DNA from: Linnemannia schmuckeri
Lineage: Eukaryota; Mortierellomycota; Mortierellomycetes; Mortierellales; Mortierellaceae
DNA length: 64,000 nucleotides
Assembly (NCBI GenBank): GCA_029449235.1
Contig: JANATG010000004.1
Span: forward strand, 3,063,392 to 3,127,391
Reading direction: 5' to 3'
Part shown: piece after piece, positions 63,579 through 64,000 of the stretch
Layout of the letters: each line of letters starts with the position of its first letter
Numbering within the stretch: the stretch's first letter is position 1
The notes under the pieces: model-generated
What the model saw: only the letters and a program-made list of their open reading frames with translations
What the model was told of the DNA's origin: nothing
Database searches by the model: none
Program-made: the position numbers and the translations under genes

Positions 63579-63781
63579 TGCAACATATTAGGTTTAAAGT
63601 CCACCTTAGTTAGTCATTTCTCATCACTCTTATTCACCTCTGACTCTTCTATGATACTAGACCTAGAAACCTAGTTACTCCCTTGTATATATAGATGTAC
63701 CATAGTAATAACATCAATCATCACTGCTTCAATCCTCGTCTCTTGTCCCTGCTTTCACTGGTCCTACCTTCTGGTGTTGTA
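63579..63781 (+). mobile_element. 3' LTR of element B, abutting the telomere
   Basis: 203 bp; full length up to the terminal A at 63781. TGGG and T8AGGG follow directly. Confidence 0.93.
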
Positions 63782-64000
63782 TGGGTTTTTTTTAGGGTTT
63801 TTTAGGGTTTTTTTAGGGTTTTTTAGGGTTTTTTAGGGTTTTTTAGGGTTTTTTAGGGTTTTTTAGGGTTTTTTTAGGGTTTTTTAGGGTTTTTTAGGGT
63901 TTTTTTAGGGTTTTTTTAGGGTTTTTTAGGGTTTTTTAGGGTTTTTTAGGGTTTTTTAGGGTTTTTTAGGGTTTTTTAGGGTTTTTTAGGGTTTTTTAGG
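63782..64000 (+). repeat. Telomeric repeat array, mainly TTTTTTAGGG
   Basis: About 21 tandem units of T(6-8)AGGG run to the end of the window, with the G-rich strand 5' to 3' toward the end, as at a right chromosome end. Most units have six T, several have seven, and the first has eight. The AGGG part never varies. A TGGG joins it to the LTR. Confidence 0.93.

Larger units (their letters stand above)
58254..63781 (+). mobile_element. Element B, plus-strand copy at the telomere
   Basis: Full-length 5528-bp element with LTRs 58254-58456 and 63579-63781. Gag and pol frames are open throughout. The 3' LTR has two changes in its last 15 bases compared with the 5' LTR (CTGGTGTTGTA against CTGCTGTTGCA) and is followed at once by telomeric repeats. 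The five bases before the 5' LTR (GAGGA) do not match those after the 3' LTR (TGGGT). Confidence 0.95.

Overview
This is the right-hand end of a fungal chromosome. The spliced genes have short introns (about 50 to 130 bp, a few longer), GTAAGT-like donors and pyrimidine-rich leaders, and the last 219 bases are a telomeric repeat array. The gene content (a PIG-M mannosyltransferase, a 1544-residue glycogen debranching enzyme, an eIF4E class II-like protein) and the chromodomain Ty3/gypsy elements fit an early-diverging filamentous fungus, possibly Mortierellomycotina. That placement is inference; no marker here fixes it.

Positions 1-27074 are ordinary gene space. On the minus strand lie the PIG-M/GPI14-like gene (639-2283, 3 exons), the debranching enzyme (2612-8814, 14 exons, every phase checked) and a cap-binding eIF4E family gene with a long disordered N-terminus (14474-17468, 8 exons, one GC-AG intron). 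On the plus strand lie a seven-span membrane protein (12900-14022) and two unrecognised genes (21871-24149 and 26304-27074). Intergenic DNA holds microsatellites, an 18-bp minisatellite and a decayed retroelement remnant.

Positions 27323-63781 are a subtelomeric retrotransposon graveyard and nursery. A 337-bp inverted repeat is followed by a gag/protease fragment (family E) that carries a solo LTR of another family. E is interrupted by a 5'-truncated minus-strand element (A', 29928-43456). A' is interrupted by a complete minus-strand element B (31074-41845, 5-bp target duplication CGAGG), and B is interrupted by a complete plus-strand element A (34702-39942, target duplication ACCAG). Next come about 1 kb of tandem repeats, a truncated hypothetical ORF, a head-to-tail tandem of two element C copies sharing a central LTR (44533-55739), a fragment of a different family D (55740-58253), and a second full-length B (58254-63781) whose 3' LTR touches the telomere.

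Elements A, B and C are related chromoviruses. They share the same initiator-tRNA-like primer site, a pol frame at -1 to gag, and a -1 slippery heptamer (GGGAAAA or GGGAAAT) followed after exactly 5 nt by an 11-12 bp stem whose loop, in B and C, can pair with sequence 20 nt further on. This is a predicted pseudoknot frameshift signal conserved across three diverged families. The telomere unit is mainly TTTTTTAGGG instead of TTAGGG. These two observations are the most interesting in the window. No rRNA, tRNA or CRISPR was found.
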